The translations under genes and the position numbers were made by a program. The notes below the pieces were generated by a model. The model saw only the letters and a list, made by a program, of their open reading frames with translations. It was not told where the DNA came from and did not search any database. DNA of 64,000 bases, taken from assembly GCF_014193255.1 (NCBI RefSeq), contig NZ_JACHZB010000001.1, positions 466,018 through 530,017 on the forward strand. Direction: 5' to 3'. Shown piece after piece: positions 1 to 7,476 of this stretch. How positions within the stretch are numbered: the first letter of the stretch is position 1; the number at the start of each line of letters is the position of its first letter. This DNA comes from Rhizobium sp. BK196 (GTDB lineage: Bacteria > Pseudomonadota > Alphaproteobacteria > Rhizobiales > Rhizobiaceae).

Positions 1-186
1 GGTGCCGCCCCAAAGACCGTCGATGCCATGGCCGTCATTGATCAGGATGTCGTCACCAGCGCCGCCATAAAGAGTGTCATTGCCGAGGCCGCCGGAAATG
101 ATGTCGCTCCCCGCGGTTCCATTGAGAACATCATCTCCATTACCGCCAGTCAGGACATTATTGAGCGTAACCACACTTTGAGACAT
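1..186 (-). CDS. RTX-type calcium-binding repeat protein, N-terminal part (runs off the window)
   Basis: Reading leftward from an ATG at 186-184, the frame is open to the window edge (62 codons). After a short leader ([10 protein letters not shown]) it enters glycine- and aspartate-rich nonapeptides of the hemolysin type: [18 protein letters not shown] and GGAGDDILI. Such repeats form calcium-binding parallel beta-rolls in proteins secreted by type I systems. There is no N-terminal signal peptide, as expected for a protein exported by a C-terminal signal. The repeats begin almost at the N-terminus, so the function must lie further downstream, outside the window. Family assignment is firm; substrate or role cannot be told. 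Confidence 0.8.
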   Translation of the reverse strand, partial: MSQSVVTLNNVLTGGNGDDVLNGTAGSDIISGGLGNDTLYGGAGDDILINDGHGIDGLWGGT

Positions 187-408
187 CGATATTCCCCCAA
201 AATTCAAAACTGCAATCTTAAGAATATGCGAAAAATACATATCGCTGAAGTTGCACTAATTGCAAGTTGGTTATTGGCTAGAGTTTCTGAAATCTGGTTC
301 AAGGCTAAGAGTGGACTTCGGACCGAGACAGGCCAGCAATCAGTCGTTGAACCGTCGAACACCGTCCCTATGCTTCTGCACGAAACGGCAAAGACGAATG
401 GAAGCGCG
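187..408. other. Intergenic region between the RTX gene and the methyltransferase remnant
   Basis: This stretch is A+T-richer than its surroundings, especially 190-300, and should hold the leftward promoter of the RTX gene. No coding region or clear operator was recognised. The last ~25 bases before 409 resemble the leader of the intact methyltransferase at 2023 (shared GGCAAAGA block), which shows that the duplication behind the remnant included part of the upstream DNA. Confidence 0.4.
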
Positions 409-1054
409 ATGACCAACGAAATGTTGCAGGACGTGGCGACGCGATGGGACGCCAACGCAGATCAATGGACGCATGACGTTCGCAATGGCTACGATACCTA
501 CCGCGAACTCTTCACCTTCCCCGCTTTCGTGACTTCCTGCCGCCGCTTGCCGGGTTCGATGTGATCGATTTCGGCTGCGGCTAGGAACGAACACCCGCCG
601 CTTCGCGCAGATGGCGCGTGCACGACCGGCATCGATCTCTCCGCATCGCCTATAAGTCGCCTCCTACAGCGCGTCATGCGGCAGGCCTTCCGCCTCATCC
701 GCGCGGCGGTTTCCTCGCCTTCAGCGCGCTCCATCCTGCTTCATCACGCCCGGCCTTGGATGGCAGAGGAACGAGGCCGACATTGCTGCTGCGCTCTGCG
801 TCTCGTGCTATTTCGACCGCACGAGCTTCACCGAGGAATGGCGTTTCGGCAGACGTCCGGCAGACGAAGAGGTCAAGCTCTTCGCCGTACCCGTTTCCCA
901 CGCACCATGTCCTGTTATCTGAACGCGATTGCCACTGCCGGATTCCGCATTATCAAGATCGGGCGAACCACAGCCCAGCCAGGAAGTCTGTGAAACCCCT
1001 CGTTTCGCCCGCTGGCGGAACCTCGCCGCATTCCTCTTGCTCGTCATGGCCTAG
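409..1054 (+). pseudogene. Decayed copy of the class I SAM methyltransferase at 2023-2814
   Basis: The first ~40 codons (MTNEMLQDVATRWDANADQ...) match the intact gene 1.6 kb downstream almost residue for residue. The reading frame is then lost near 530 by a one-base deletion, and a TAG falls inside the SAM-binding motif near 581. Further deletions remove most of the region corresponding to 2254-2305 and 2340-2420 of the intact copy. Later blocks are still recognisable at DNA level (the CYFDRTSFTEEWRFG-like segment near 800-850 and the terminal LLVMA codons before TAG at 1052). With several independent lesions this is a true pseudogene rather than a sequencing error. The good Shine-Dalgarno sequence of the intact copy is also degraded here. 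Confidence 0.88.
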
Positions 1055-1220
1055 GACCCCTAGTGGAATGGCCGCCCATCATTCGAAGGCTCCCGGTAAC
1101 GGCGAGCTTAAGCTTGTTCAGCTTCCGCTAGAAAATATTGCTGACTTGTGACCGCGGTCACTATCGGAAACAGCCACTGCTTGTATTTTGCCCTCGCTGG
1201 ATGCTGCACCTACCAGCTGG

Positions 1221-1256
1221 AGAAGGGTCGCCGGGACCCTACTTGGTGGCCCTTCT
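1221..1256. terminator. Possible stem-loop terminator
   Basis: AGAAGGGTCGCC and GGTGGCCCTTCT form an imperfect 12-bp inverted repeat with a short loop, followed by CATTTTC on the plus strand. It lies between the methyltransferase remnant and two small minus-strand frames, so it may terminate either side. The T-run is weak. Confidence 0.35.
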
Positions 1257-1298
1257 CATTTTCTCGCTGACGATAGTGGTGCGATGGCGACCTCGGAG

Positions 1299-1451
1299 TC
1301 ACCGAAACATCTCGCTCTGGCTGCCGATCCTGCCGCCTTTGCGCACTTCGGTGGCCGCATCCGGCCATGCAGGCTGCTTGTCCCCGAGCCAGGATACGAT
1401 GACCAGAAGCACCGCAGCCACCATCAGCGGCGGGCAAAGGTAAACGATCAT
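1299..1451 (-). CDS. Possible 50-residue membrane microprotein
   Basis: An ATG at 1451 opens a 50-codon frame whose first ~22 residues are strongly hydrophobic (MIVYLCPPLMVAAVLLVIVS), followed by a charged tail rich in lysine, arginine and glutamate. This is the layout of a single-pass small membrane protein. No convincing ribosome binding site precedes it and no family was recognised. It is kept at low confidence because the amphipathic pattern is hard to get by chance, but a chance frame cannot be excluded. Confidence 0.3.
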   Translation of the reverse strand: MIVYLCPPLMVAAVLLVIVSWLGDKQPAWPDAATEVRKGGRIGSQSEMFR

Positions 1452-1545
1452 GAAGGAATGTAGCGGTCTCACAGTGGCGTTTTCTCTAGTTTCTTATTTT
1501 GTCACGGGAGCTATAGAGGCCGTCAAAGCCTGCGTCAGGTCGTCA

Positions 1546-1704
1546 TCATCGGGTGTCGTTAGGGGTCATATCAGCCGGTGTGAAGGAAACATTCGAGGCG
1601 TGCGATGCATCCAGCTTGAGATAGAGTCCGCGGGCGCTATGGTAAACACCAACCCACATCAGCAGACTGAGCTGAAGCGCTATGATAAAAGAGTACACCC
1701 GCAT
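1546..1704 (-). CDS. Small signal-anchored protein, unknown function
   Basis: The 52-residue frame begins at an ATG at 1704 preceded by GAAGGGAA at good spacing, which decides this start over the longer in-frame extension. The N-terminus MRVYSFIIALQLSLLMWVGVY is a signal peptide or single transmembrane anchor, and the remaining ~30 residues are polar. It is not a family I recognise. It sits alone in an A+T-richer, gene-poor stretch between the two methyltransferase copies. Coding status is supported by the ribosome binding site and the membrane segment only. Confidence 0.45.
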   Translation of the reverse strand: MRVYSFIIALQLSLLMWVGVYHSARGLYLKLDASHASNVSFTPADMTPNDTR

Positions 1705-2022
1705 AGTTTCCCTTCGGATCAGCTTTTTAAAAAGCCAGTATTTCAAGTTTAATCCGCAAATATACACGCAGAATAACTCGTTCTTTTAACAGCTATCACA
1801 ACGATATTCGATTTACTATTATCTGAAGCATAGCAAAAAAGGCGGGAAAATAGCCCGAATGGGTGAAGCGGAAAGTACCAAAAGGGTTATATTTGCCATC
1901 CCATCAGCCGGCGGCGTCTCGGTTCTCACGGGTGCGCATTCGTCGTCCGACGATCATTGAAGAGGCGGCGAACCGGCCTATCCTCCCGCGACGTGAATTG
2001 GCAAAGAACAACGGGAGGCCCG
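1705..2022. other. A+T-rich intergenic region upstream of the methyltransferase
   Basis: About 320 bases with no supported gene. The left part (1740-1860) is distinctly A+T-rich and is the likely location of the leftward promoter of the 1546-1704 gene and the rightward promoter of the methyltransferase. No operator was recognised. A CGGGAGG ribosome binding site at 2012-2018 closes the region. Confidence 0.4.
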
Positions 2023-2814
2023 ATGACTGACGAAAATCTGCAGGACGTGGCGGCGCGATGGGATGGCAATGCCGATCAATGGACGCATGATGTCCGCAAT
2101 GGCTACGACATCTATCGCGAGCTTTTCACCTTCCCCGCCTTTGTCGATTTTCTGCCGCCGCTGGCAGGGCTCGATGTGATCGATTTCGGCTGCGGCGAAG
2201 GCACCAATACCCGCCGCTTCGCTGAGATGGGTGCGCGCATGACCGGCATCGATGTCTCCGAACGCATGATCGGCCATGCACTCCAGGCCGAAGACAAACA
2301 CCCCCTCGGCATTGCCTACAAGATTGCCTCCTATAGCGCCGATACCGGCTTTCCGGAGGCCTCCTTCGACGCCGTCATCTCCACCATGGCTCTCATGGAC
2401 GGCCCGGATTTCGAGGCGGCCATGCGGGAGGCTTTTCGCCTGCTCCGCCCCGGCGGATTCCTTGCCTTCAGCATACTGCATCCCTGTTTCATCACGCCGG
2501 GCCTCGGCTGGCAAAGGAACGAGGCGGGCCTTGCGACCGCCCTTTGCGTCTCGCGCTATTTCGACCGCACGACTTTCACGGAAGAATGGCGTTTCGGCAG
2601 CCGGCCGGCCGACGAGATTGTTGAACCCTTCGCCGTACCCCGCTTTCCGCGCACATTGGCCGATTACCTGAACGGCATCGTGGCCGCAGGATTCCGCATC
2701 GGCAAGATCGGCGAGCCGCAGCCAGGCCCTCAAGCCTGCGAAGCCGATGCCCGCTTTGCCCGATGGCGGGATCTCGCCGCCTTCCTCCTGCTCGTGATGG
2801 CCGAGCGCCCGTAG
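2023..2814 (+). CDS. Class I SAM-dependent methyltransferase
   Basis: The 263-residue protein transfers a methyl group from S-adenosylmethionine to an unidentified acceptor. The Rossmann-like motif I is clear at about residues 54-66 (VIDFGCGEGTNTRRF), followed by the acidic motif II (TGIDVSERMIG) and the post-II segment LLRPGGFLAFSILHP. The start at 2023 is chosen because CGGGAGG lies 5 bases upstream, while the earlier in-frame ATG at 1957 has no such site and adds a basic, non-family tail. It is most like the ubiquinone/menaquinone-type (Methyltransf_11/25) small-molecule enzymes. A decayed paralogue precedes it at 409-1054. It appears to be a single-gene unit. Confidence 0.88.
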   Translation: MTDENLQDVAARWDGNADQWTHDVRNGYDIYRELFTFPAFVDFLPPLAGLDVIDFGCGEGTNTRRFAEMGARMTGIDVSERMIGHALQAEDKHPLGIAYKIASYSADTGFPEASFDAVISTMALMDGPDFEAAMREAFRLLRPGGFLAFSILHPCFITPGLGWQRNEAGLATALCVSRYFDRTTFTEEWRFGSRPADEIVEPFAVPRFPRTLADYLNGIVAAGFRIGKIGEPQPGPQACEADARFARWRDLAAFLLLVMAERP

Positions 2815-2943
2815 ATCGGCACTCCCCCGGGTGATGCCGTATCCACCGGAAGGTGATTGAACCTTTGGCGATCTGCCTAAGTCACGCGAACGAGCGCATC
2901 TTGATCACTGGGCCTGTTTGGGCCGAATGCTTGAGGACATGAA

Positions 2944-3105
2944 ATGCGCGATCTGCTGTCAAACTTCGAAGAAGACCATCGTAGTCTCGGCTATGGTTCT
3001 GAGGTTCCAACCTATCGAGAACGTCGGTTCTCATGGCTCCATGCGATCGCGGCGATCTTGATTCTGGGCGCAGCGATCTTCATCGGCGGTCACGGATTGG
3101 TTTAG
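2944..3105 (+). CDS. 53-residue single-pass membrane protein, unknown
   Basis: An ATG at 2944 with GAGGA 7 bases upstream opens a 53-codon frame. The N-terminal half is polar (MRDLLSNFEEDHRSLGYGSE, ending in an RERR stretch) and residues ~31-53 form one hydrophobic helix (WLHAIAAILILGAAIFIGG). The arginine-rich segment before the helix predicts a cytoplasmic N-terminus. The stop codon TAG is also the first triplet of a rhizobial repeat fragment. No family was recognised, but the ribosome binding site and topology make it a plausible real gene. Confidence 0.5.
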   Translation: MRDLLSNFEEDHRSLGYGSEVPTYRERRFSWLHAIAAILILGAAIFIGGHGLV

Positions 3106-3128
3106 AGCGCCGTACGTCCATTCGGACG
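3103..3128. repeat. Fragment of a rhizobial palindromic intergenic repeat
   Basis: TAGAGCGCC at 3103 followed by CGTCCATTCGGACG, a small perfect hairpin, matches the opening of the fuller element at 9764-9874. Only the left end is present. The element overlaps the stop codon of the small gene before it. Confidence 0.6.
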
Positions 3129-3138
3129 GTTGCGGGCA

Positions 3139-3551
3139 TCAAAACCAGAGATCGCGCACGCATCGCCCCTTTGAGGGCAGGTCCTCGAACGTATCAAGTC
3201 CGTCGAAATGATCGATCGGCAGGTCGGAAACGAGATCCGGCGGCGCCAGCCGCATGTTGACGGCCATGCGCTGGCGGCCATCCCTGTCGAGCCTCAAACC
3301 GCGCCAGGCGAGCACACAGGCACAGGCGGGGCAGAACAGGATTTCCAGCGACGACGTCTCGCGGCCGGTCCGCGTATAGGAGCCGGTCTCGCCATTCACG
3401 GATATCCGTTCGCCCTCGTAATCATAGGCCCAGAGCGCCCGTAGCGCCGGCAGAGGGTGCAGTTGCAGGCGGTGATCGAGCCAGGATCGCCTTCCAGCGT
3501 CCAGGCCGCCTTGCCGCAATGACATGAACCGATCAGCATGCACCGTTTCAT
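3139..3551 (-). pseudogene. GFA (CENP-V/glutathione-dependent formaldehyde-activating) family protein, frameshifted
   Basis: From an ATG at 3551 the frame reads MKRCMLIGSCHCGKAAW and then the zinc-ligand segment CNCTLCRRYG, typical of the GFA fold. It then runs into a short wrong tail. The correct continuation (ALWAYDYEGERI, FCPACACVLAWRG, MAVNMRLAPPD, LPIDHFDGLD) is in another frame that ends at 3139. The switch lies at the GGG run complementary to 3438-3440: removing one base restores a continuous, family-length protein. All expected cysteines are present across the two frames. This is either a recent single-base frameshift or a sequencing error. Two intact GFA genes lie elsewhere in the window. 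Confidence 0.8.
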
Positions 3552-3749
3552 CCTGCCTGTTCCGATAAGCACACCTTGCTCCATTCCTCTGACGTCTGCA
3601 AACGACGAACGATCCGATGTCCCCGCACACAGTGACGGATCGCGGCCCTTGACTCCCGCCAAAATGAGAACATAATAGGAACATTCTTGGCGCTGCGGCC
3701 GCCATCCCGACAATCTGGAACTGAAATGCTCTGCAAGGAGAACGAGAAC

Positions 3750-3989
3750 ATGCGTCCGCAATCGGCCCCTAAAGTCTCGAATGAAGAGACTGCAAACGAA
3801 GACCTGAACTGGGAAGTCGAGGCCGTACTTTCCTGGCATGACGAGGATGCCAAGGCCGCCATCGCCACACTTCTGCAGGACTGCCGCCACCTGCGCAGCC
3901 AGCTTGCTCTGGCCGAGAGCGTGATAAGCCGGGGCATGGTGCGCGGCTGGCGGCCATCCTTCGACCGCCCTCCTTTTGAACGCAGATGA
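3750..3989 (+). CDS. Small conserved-type hypothetical protein
   Basis: The start at 3750 has AAGGAG 8-9 bases upstream; an upstream ATG at 3726 is possible but lacks a site. The 79-residue product is acidic and helical in its centre (DLNWEVEAVLSWHDEDAKAA) and basic at its end (WRPSFDRPPFERR). It overlaps the next gene by four bases (ATGA), so the two are almost certainly translated together. No function is recognised; it has no membrane segment or signal. Confidence 0.6.
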   Translation: MRPQSAPKVSNEETANEDLNWEVEAVLSWHDEDAKAAIATLLQDCRHLRSQLALAESVISRGMVRGWRPSFDRPPFERR

Positions 3990-4252
3990 AACACCGCCGC
4001 AGCATCGATCTCGTCGCCGGCTACGAGGCGGTCGAGATCGACAGGGAGACGCTCGCCACCCTGCCGCAATGGTATGTCATCCACGCGCAATGCCCGGCCT
4101 GCCGGCACGAAACGATGATCGACCGGCGTCAGCTTGCCTACCGTTCCGGCAAGGACACGACCCTTGCCAAAATCGGCCTTCACCTGAAATGCAACGGCTG
4201 CGGCAACCGCAGGGGAAACCAGTTGCTGCTTGGAAAGCTGCCGCGCGATTGA
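3986..4252 (+). CDS. Small two-CxxC putative zinc-ribbon protein
   Basis: The 88-residue product contains two cysteine pairs, CPAC near residue 36 and CNGC near residue 70, spaced as in small zinc ribbons. It also has a basic stretch between them (DRRQLAYRSGK). It is translationally coupled to the preceding gene by an ATGA overlap. I infer structural zinc binding, perhaps in nucleic acid or protein contact. No named family is recognised. A short gap of about ten bases separates it from the convergent glycosyltransferase gene. Confidence 0.65.
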   Translation: MKHRRSIDLVAGYEAVEIDRETLATLPQWYVIHAQCPACRHETMIDRRQLAYRSGKDTTLAKIGLHLKCNGCGNRRGNQLLLGKLPRD

Positions 4253-4262
4253 CCGCCTTTCG

Positions 4263-5510
4263 TTACCTGCCGGCCGAGGCAAGCAGCAGCCTTGCCGCCA
4301 CCATTGCCCCATCGGTGCGGATTTCAGGGGCAAAGGCCGAAGCGCGTTTACGGATCTCCGGCTGTAGCGCTGCTGAAAGCGCACTCGAAAAGCTCTGAAG
4401 CGTCGGTGTCGTCCCTTCATGGGCCACGCCGATGCCGAGTGCTGCGACGCGGGCTGCCCAGTAGGGCTGATCGGCTATCTGCGCCACGACGACCTGCGGC
4501 ACGCCGGCTCGGGCTGCCGCTGCCGTCGTCCCTGCTCCGCCGTGATGGACGACGGCCGCAACCCGCGGAAAGAGTGCCTGATGATTGGCCTCGTCGACGA
4601 TGAAACAATCGCTTGCGCCATCATCAGGCACAAGACCGGCCCAGCCTTGCGACAGCACCGCCCGCCGCCCCTGCTCGCGGATAACGGCAACGATCAGGCT
4701 GGCAGCATCACGGAGCGCATGCATCGGCATGCTGCCGAAACCGACATAGACGGGCGGATCGCCGGCATCGAGAAAGGCTTCCAGCGCCGATGGCAGCGGC
4801 CGGTCGTCATCGAGCATCCACGCACCCGTCTGCACCGGGTCGATCAGATCCGTCTCGAGCAAAGGCGCGAGCACCGGATCGGCCGCAAGCAGGGGCCGGC
4901 GGGTCAGAACGGAGTCGCGCACATTTTCGACAGGCGCCATGCCCATCGATGTGCGCAGACGATTGAAAGCCCCGCCGAACATCACGTTCTTGGTTTCGAT
5001 ATCATAATCCCAGAGCACGCGGTTGTCCGTCACGCCGGGCGGATGCGGCCGGCCGGGAAACGCATGCGGCTTGTGATGTTCGGATGGCAGGAAGATCGGG
5101 CAGAAGGCGGCGCCGAAATAGCCGATGCCCGCCCGATCCGCCACGAGCCGCGCCGCCGCCATCGACGGAAAGAGGCCTGCCGCGACAACGAGATCGCAGC
5201 CTTCCGCAGCTGCCGAAAGGGCTTCGACCTGTCCTGCCATGATCCCTGCCGCCCGTTCGGAAATGCCTTCGGCGGAGCGCTCTCGCGTGTCGCCCGCAGC
5301 ACTCCTCTTCATCACCTCGCTGACCCATTGCCGCACGGGCGCATTGGCTGGCGCCAGCGGCACGCCGAGGCGCTCGAGCAAAGCGGCAAATTCCGCATCC
5401 GGCGGCGCGCACACGATCGCCTCTGCGCCTGTTGTCCTCAAAGCCACCGCCAGCGCCGCCAGCGGCTGCACATCTCCCCGGGACCCATATGTGGACAGTA
5501 ATACACGCAT
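4263..5510 (-). CDS. Family 1/28-type glycosyltransferase (UGT-like)
   Basis: The 415-residue protein has the two-domain GT-B layout of macrolide and sterol glycosyltransferases. The N-terminus MRVLLSTYGSRGDVQPL is the classic acceptor-domain opening of this group. The C-terminal donor site HHGGAGTTAAAARAGVPQVV is seen at about residues 325-345, followed by DQPYWAARV. It should transfer a sugar from an activated nucleotide donor to a lipid or small molecule in the cytoplasm. AGGAG precedes the ATG by 7 bases. It is the most downstream member of a minus-strand run of sugar-related genes reaching back to 9642, though gaps of over 100 bases suggest separate promoters. Confidence 0.88.
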   Translation of the reverse strand: MRVLLSTYGSRGDVQPLAALAVALRTTGAEAIVCAPPDAEFAALLERLGVPLAPANAPVRQWVSEVMKRSAAGDTRERSAEGISERAAGIMAGQVEALSAAAEGCDLVVAAGLFPSMAAARLVADRAGIGYFGAAFCPIFLPSEHHKPHAFPGRPHPPGVTDNRVLWDYDIETKNVMFGGAFNRLRTSMGMAPVENVRDSVLTRRPLLAADPVLAPLLETDLIDPVQTGAWMLDDDRPLPSALEAFLDAGDPPVYVGFGSMPMHALRDAASLIVAVIREQGRRAVLSQGWAGLVPDDGASDCFIVDEANHQALFPRVAAVVHHGGAGTTAAAARAGVPQVVVAQIADQPYWAARVAALGIGVAHEGTTPTLQSFSSALSAALQPEIRKRASAFAPEIRTDGAMVAARLLLASAGR

Positions 5511-5658
5511 GCTTTTCTCCTGGTGCTGTTGATCAGGATAAGCGTTCTACGCCTCGATCGGGGTCTTGCCGCAAGCCCCCTCTGCGCCATATCTAAAGGC
5601 ATAGCAGGCAGTGTTATCGTTTCCTGTCCGCAATTCTCCCTTCATCGCGCCACAGGCT

Positions 5659-6423
5659 TCAGGTCAAAAACCGGCTGAGATAGGCATAGCTGCGCGCCGC
5701 AAATTCGAAGGGCCGCCGCGGATTGTCGTGCTCGACGACGAAGAGCCGCACTCCGCTCGTCACCGCCGCCCGCCAGAGCGACGGCCAGAGCAGGACGCCG
5801 GAGCCGACATTCGCCCAGCCGTCTTCGTCCGGGTCCGTATCGTCAGGCGCCTGATCCTTCACATGCACTGCAACCAGCACACCGGCATAGCGCCTGATCC
5901 ATTCGATCGCATTGGGTTGGGCGCGTGCCAGCCAGGCAATATCGGCCTGCCAGGTGAGCGGACTGCCCCTGGCCGCCTCGAACATCAGCTCGAAGCCGTA
6001 GCGTCCGCCGATGGTGCGCTCGAAGCCCGCCGTCTTGTTGTGATAGCCGAGAACGATGCCGTCGGCCTTCATCTGCTCCGAGAGAGCGCCGAGCTCGTGG
6101 CCGATCCTCTGCCATGCCGCTTGCGTTTCCCTCGCCATCGATGGTGCCGGATGCGGAACGAAGAGCTGCCCGATGCCGCATTGCTGGCAGGCCTCGACGA
6201 AGCGCTGCCGCTCGCTGCGCAACGCCTCCAGCCCGACATGGGCGGACGGCGCCGCCAGCCCGTTTCCGACGAGCCCGGCCTGCAGGCTATCGGCATCGCG
6301 CAAATGCCCCTCGAGCGGCTCGACCGCGCCAAAACCGGCAGAAGCCGCCTTTTCGAGCTGCGTGCCGAGATTTCCAAGTCCGCGCATCGAAAAGAGCTGC
6401 AGCGAAAGCACCGGCTTCGTCAT
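5659..6423 (-). CDS. Sugar phosphate isomerase/epimerase (xylose isomerase-like TIM barrel)
   Basis: The 254-residue protein has the AP-endonuclease-2/xylose-isomerase-like barrel pattern. It begins with LSLQLFSMRGLG, has an EPLEGH strand, the middle strand LGYHNKTAGFE, then WQADIAWL and AVHVKDQAP, and ends with FVVEHDNPRRPFEFA. These carry the usual metal-binding glutamate, aspartate and histidine positions. Members isomerise or epimerise keto sugars such as tagatose, hydroxypyruvate or inosose; the substrate here is unknown. Neighbouring glycosyltransferases suggest a role in sugar supply or turnover, which is inference. Confidence 0.8.
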   Translation of the reverse strand: MTKPVLSLQLFSMRGLGNLGTQLEKAASAGFGAVEPLEGHLRDADSLQAGLVGNGLAAPSAHVGLEALRSERQRFVEACQQCGIGQLFVPHPAPSMARETQAAWQRIGHELGALSEQMKADGIVLGYHNKTAGFERTIGGRYGFELMFEAARGSPLTWQADIAWLARAQPNAIEWIRRYAGVLVAVHVKDQAPDDTDPDEDGWANVGSGVLLWPSLWRAAVTSGVRLFVVEHDNPRRPFEFAARSYAYLSRFLT

Positions 6424-6543
6424 CGCTCATCCCCAGATAATCGTCTCCCTCGCCGGCAAGGCATCCCGCGCATTCCTCCTGGCCGAATCCACGTCACAGT
6501 GTCGCCCGTGTCGGCGCAGATTGCGAGGGCAAAACGGCCGATG

Positions 6544-7476
6544 TCACCCCGATGCCGACAAGGCGGGTTTCGGCAGCAGCTTGCGTTTCAGGTTGACGAT
6601 ATGGCGGCCGAAGGATCTGTCGATACGCTTCACGTCGATCAGCGTCAGGTCCCCGCAGGCAGAAAACGTGTGCAGGCCGTCTGGGTAACCGGCAGTGGCG
6701 AGACCGCCTGTCAGCTGCGCCGGCAGATGCGCGCAGCTCACATGCTTCTCGCTGAGCAGGCTGAAGCGCAGGAAGCGCAGGCCGCCGCCATAGGTGACGC
6801 TGCAGTCCTGAACCGGCAGGATGATCTGCCCGTCAGCGCCGATAAAGGGCGTGCCGCCCGGCCGGGCGCCGGAGCGATCCACCAGAACCGGATTTTGCGG
6901 ATGGGTCTTCCACGGTCCGGTCAGGCGATCGGCAAAGGCGATATGCAACTCGCGCTGGTCGCGGGCGCCGGCCCCGACGAGCGTGTAGAACATCCACCAC
7001 TTGTCCTGATGCTGAATGAGGCAGGCTTCGGCGATGGGCAGATCGGCCAGAAGCACGGTTTCCCGCACCCAATCGTCAGGAAAAGCGCGGGCGCGGTACA
7101 GTGCGACCTCCCCCGCCTTATGGCTTTCCGGCATCATCAGCACCTCGCCATCCTGCTCGATGAGGAAAGGATAGGAGAGATGAAAAGGCTTGGTGAGCAC
7201 CACCGCTCTGCCGCGCCATTGCAGGTCCGGCCCCACCAGTTCGTGGCGCTCGATGAAGCCATGCTTGGTATGGTAGTCATAGGCTTCCACGAAGACGTGC
7301 AAGCTGTCGCCCTTCTTCACGGCGAAGGGATCGGCGAGATATCGCCACGGCCCCGGATCGGGCAGCCATGTAATACGGCTGGAACAATCGGCCAAAGTCT
7401 CGGCATCGAGCAGCGCCTCGGCGGGCGCCGGCACGATACCCACGTGCCAGAAATCACTTTTGGGTTTCAGACGCAT
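6544..7476 (-). CDS. GINT1 N-terminal-like (beta-propeller) putative glycan-processing protein
   Basis: The 310-residue protein shows repeated beta-propeller-type motifs: YLADPFAVKKGDSLHVFVE, SYPFLIEQDGEVLMMPES, EACLIQHQDKWWMFYT and GGTPFIGADGQIILPVQD. The pattern of an aspartate in ADPF, a glutamate in MPES and a late DG pair recalls GH43/GH32-like five-bladed propellers. It also recalls the N-terminal domain named after glucosamine inositolphosphorylceramide transferase 1. Its start overlaps the end of the upstream GT4 gene by 23 bases, which argues for co-translation and a shared pathway in building or trimming a surface glycan. Exact activity is unknown. Confidence 0.7.
   Translation of the reverse strand: MRLKPKSDFWHVGIVPAPAEALLDAETLADCSSRITWLPDPGPWRYLADPFAVKKGDSLHVFVEAYDYHTKHGFIERHELVGPDLQWRGRAVVLTKPFHLSYPFLIEQDGEVLMMPESHKAGEVALYRARAFPDDWVRETVLLADLPIAEACLIQHQDKWWMFYTLVGAGARDQRELHIAFADRLTGPWKTHPQNPVLVDRSGARPGGTPFIGADGQIILPVQDCSVTYGGGLRFLRFSLLSEKHVSCAHLPAQLTGGLATAGYPDGLHTFSACGDLTLIDVKRIDRSFGRHIVNLKRKLLPKPALSASG

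Noticed and set aside
1138..1443. 101-codon plus-strand frame after the methyltransferase remnant
   Set aside because: It overlaps the terminator-like hairpin and the minus-strand microprotein frame, with low-complexity composition and no ribosome binding site.
4419..5501. 360-codon plus-strand frame opposite the UGT-like glycosyltransferase
   Set aside because: Antisense shadow of a clear minus-strand gene; no motif and no ribosome binding site.
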